From the NCBI GenBank assembly GCA_047637855.1, contig JBLJBF010000261.1, positions 1-6,463 of the forward strand: a DNA stretch of 6,463 bases, in the 5' to 3' direction. A model generated the notes under the pieces. That model ran no database searches. It worked only from the letters and a program-made list of their open reading frames with translations, and had not been told where the DNA came from. Below, one piece after another: positions 6,003 to 6,463 of this stretch (position 1 is the stretch's first letter; every line of letters begins with the position of its first letter). The position numbers and the translations under genes are program-made. This DNA comes from Pseudoflavonifractor sp047637855 (GTDB lineage Bacteria; Bacillota; Clostridia; Oscillospirales; Oscillospiraceae).

Positions 6003-6463
6003 AATAGAGAGCCTGGTCTCTTACATCGGCCTGTTCACCATTCTGCACGGCGTGGATATCGACATACAGGCGGGCGAGGCCGTGGCCATTCTAGGGCGCA
6101 ACGGCGCGGGAAAGACCACGCTGCTGCGCACCATCATGGGTCTTGTGAAGACCCGCAGCGGCTCCATCGAGTTTGAAGGGCAGTCTCTGGTCGGCAAACC
6201 CACCCACAAAATTTCCCACCTGGGCATCGGCTATTGCCCGGAGGACTACGGCATCTTCGACGAACTGAGCATCGAGGAAAACCTTGTGCTTGCCAAGCAC
6301 AGGGACGACGGTGAGACCACAGAGCGCATTGACTATGTACTCGACCTCTTCCCCGACCTGAAAAACGCCTACAAGCGACCGGCCCGCACCCTCTCGGGCG
6401 GACAGCGCCAGATGCTGAGCGTGGGGCGCAGCCTGGTCAACGAGACCAAGCTGATTCTGATCG
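5989..6463 (+). CDS. livF: Branched-chain-amino-acid-type ABC transporter ATP-binding protein, LivF-like (3' end outside window)
   Basis: This is the second ATPase of the importer; the first 158 residues are visible and the frame is open to the window edge (LivF proteins are about 235 residues). The ATG at 5989-5991 overlaps the livG-like gene by 14 bp and has GGAGGT (5976-5981) 7 bases upstream, inside that gene. Walker A is GRNGAGKTT (36-44). The segment GYCPEDYGIFDELSIEENL (81-99) is the LivF hallmark region (PEDRxIFxxLTVxEN) with the family's Glu in place of the Q-loop Gln; the usual Arg is Tyr87 here. The signature is LSGGQ (135-139) followed by RQM. Walker B has just begun (LILI) when the window ends. 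The permease genes livH/livM are not visible and may follow to the right. Confidence 0.94.
   Translation, partial: MSLLKIESLVSYIGLFTILHGVDIDIQAGEAVAILGRNGAGKTTLLRTIMGLVKTRSGSIEFEGQSLVGKPTHKISHLGIGYCPEDYGIFDELSIEENLVLAKHRDDGETTERIDYVLDLFPDLKNAYKRPARTLSGGQRQMLSVGRSLVNETKLILI

Overview
The window looks like chromosomal DNA from a GC-rich, low-oxygen Firmicute; the Oscillospiraceae/Flavonifractor-Lawsonibacter-like gut clostridia would fit. This placement is inferred from strong AGGAGG-type ribosome binding sites, GC-rich coding DNA with AT-rich intergenic DNA, an MKK... lipoprotein signal with a T/S/P-rich linker, and the gene content. No rRNA, tRNA, CRISPR array or insertion sequence was seen.

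Layout. (1) Positions 2-326 (+): the C-terminal end of a GatZ/KbaZ-type tagatose-bisphosphate aldolase subunit, with an apparent frameshift about 85 bases before its stop. (2) Positions 347-381: a strong bidirectional terminator that separates this gene from everything to the right. (3) Positions 411-4941 (-): four genes transcribed leftward. In transcription order they are a ketoacyl-ACP-synthase-III-like condensing enzyme, a 4-hydroxybutyrate/acetate-type CoA-transferase, a branched-chain-amino-acid-type ABC substrate-binding lipoprotein, and an iron-sulfur-flavoprotein-like FMN protein. (4) Positions 4942-5234: a 293-bp AT-rich divergent control region. It has a near-consensus sigma-70 promoter in each direction and a mirrored 23-bp element at the start of each predicted transcript. 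(5) Positions 5235-6463 (+): the two ATPase genes of the same class of transporter, livG-like and livF-like. They overlap by 14 bp, and the second runs off the window.

How the genes may work together (inference). The lipoprotein on one arm and the LivG/LivF ATPases on the other look like parts of one high-affinity importer, whose permeases probably lie beyond the right edge. The CoA-transferase would activate an imported carboxylic acid to its CoA thioester, and the condensing-enzyme homologue would extend or cleave it. The flavoprotein may supply a redox step or may have its own promoter. The mirrored elements suggest that one regulator controls both arms. The substrate cannot be read from the sequence.

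The most interesting points are the mirrored element pair in the divergent promoter region, the predicted Cys-His-His (rather than Cys-His-Asn) active site of the condensing enzyme, and the coupling of that enzyme to a CoA-transferase and a Liv-type importer.
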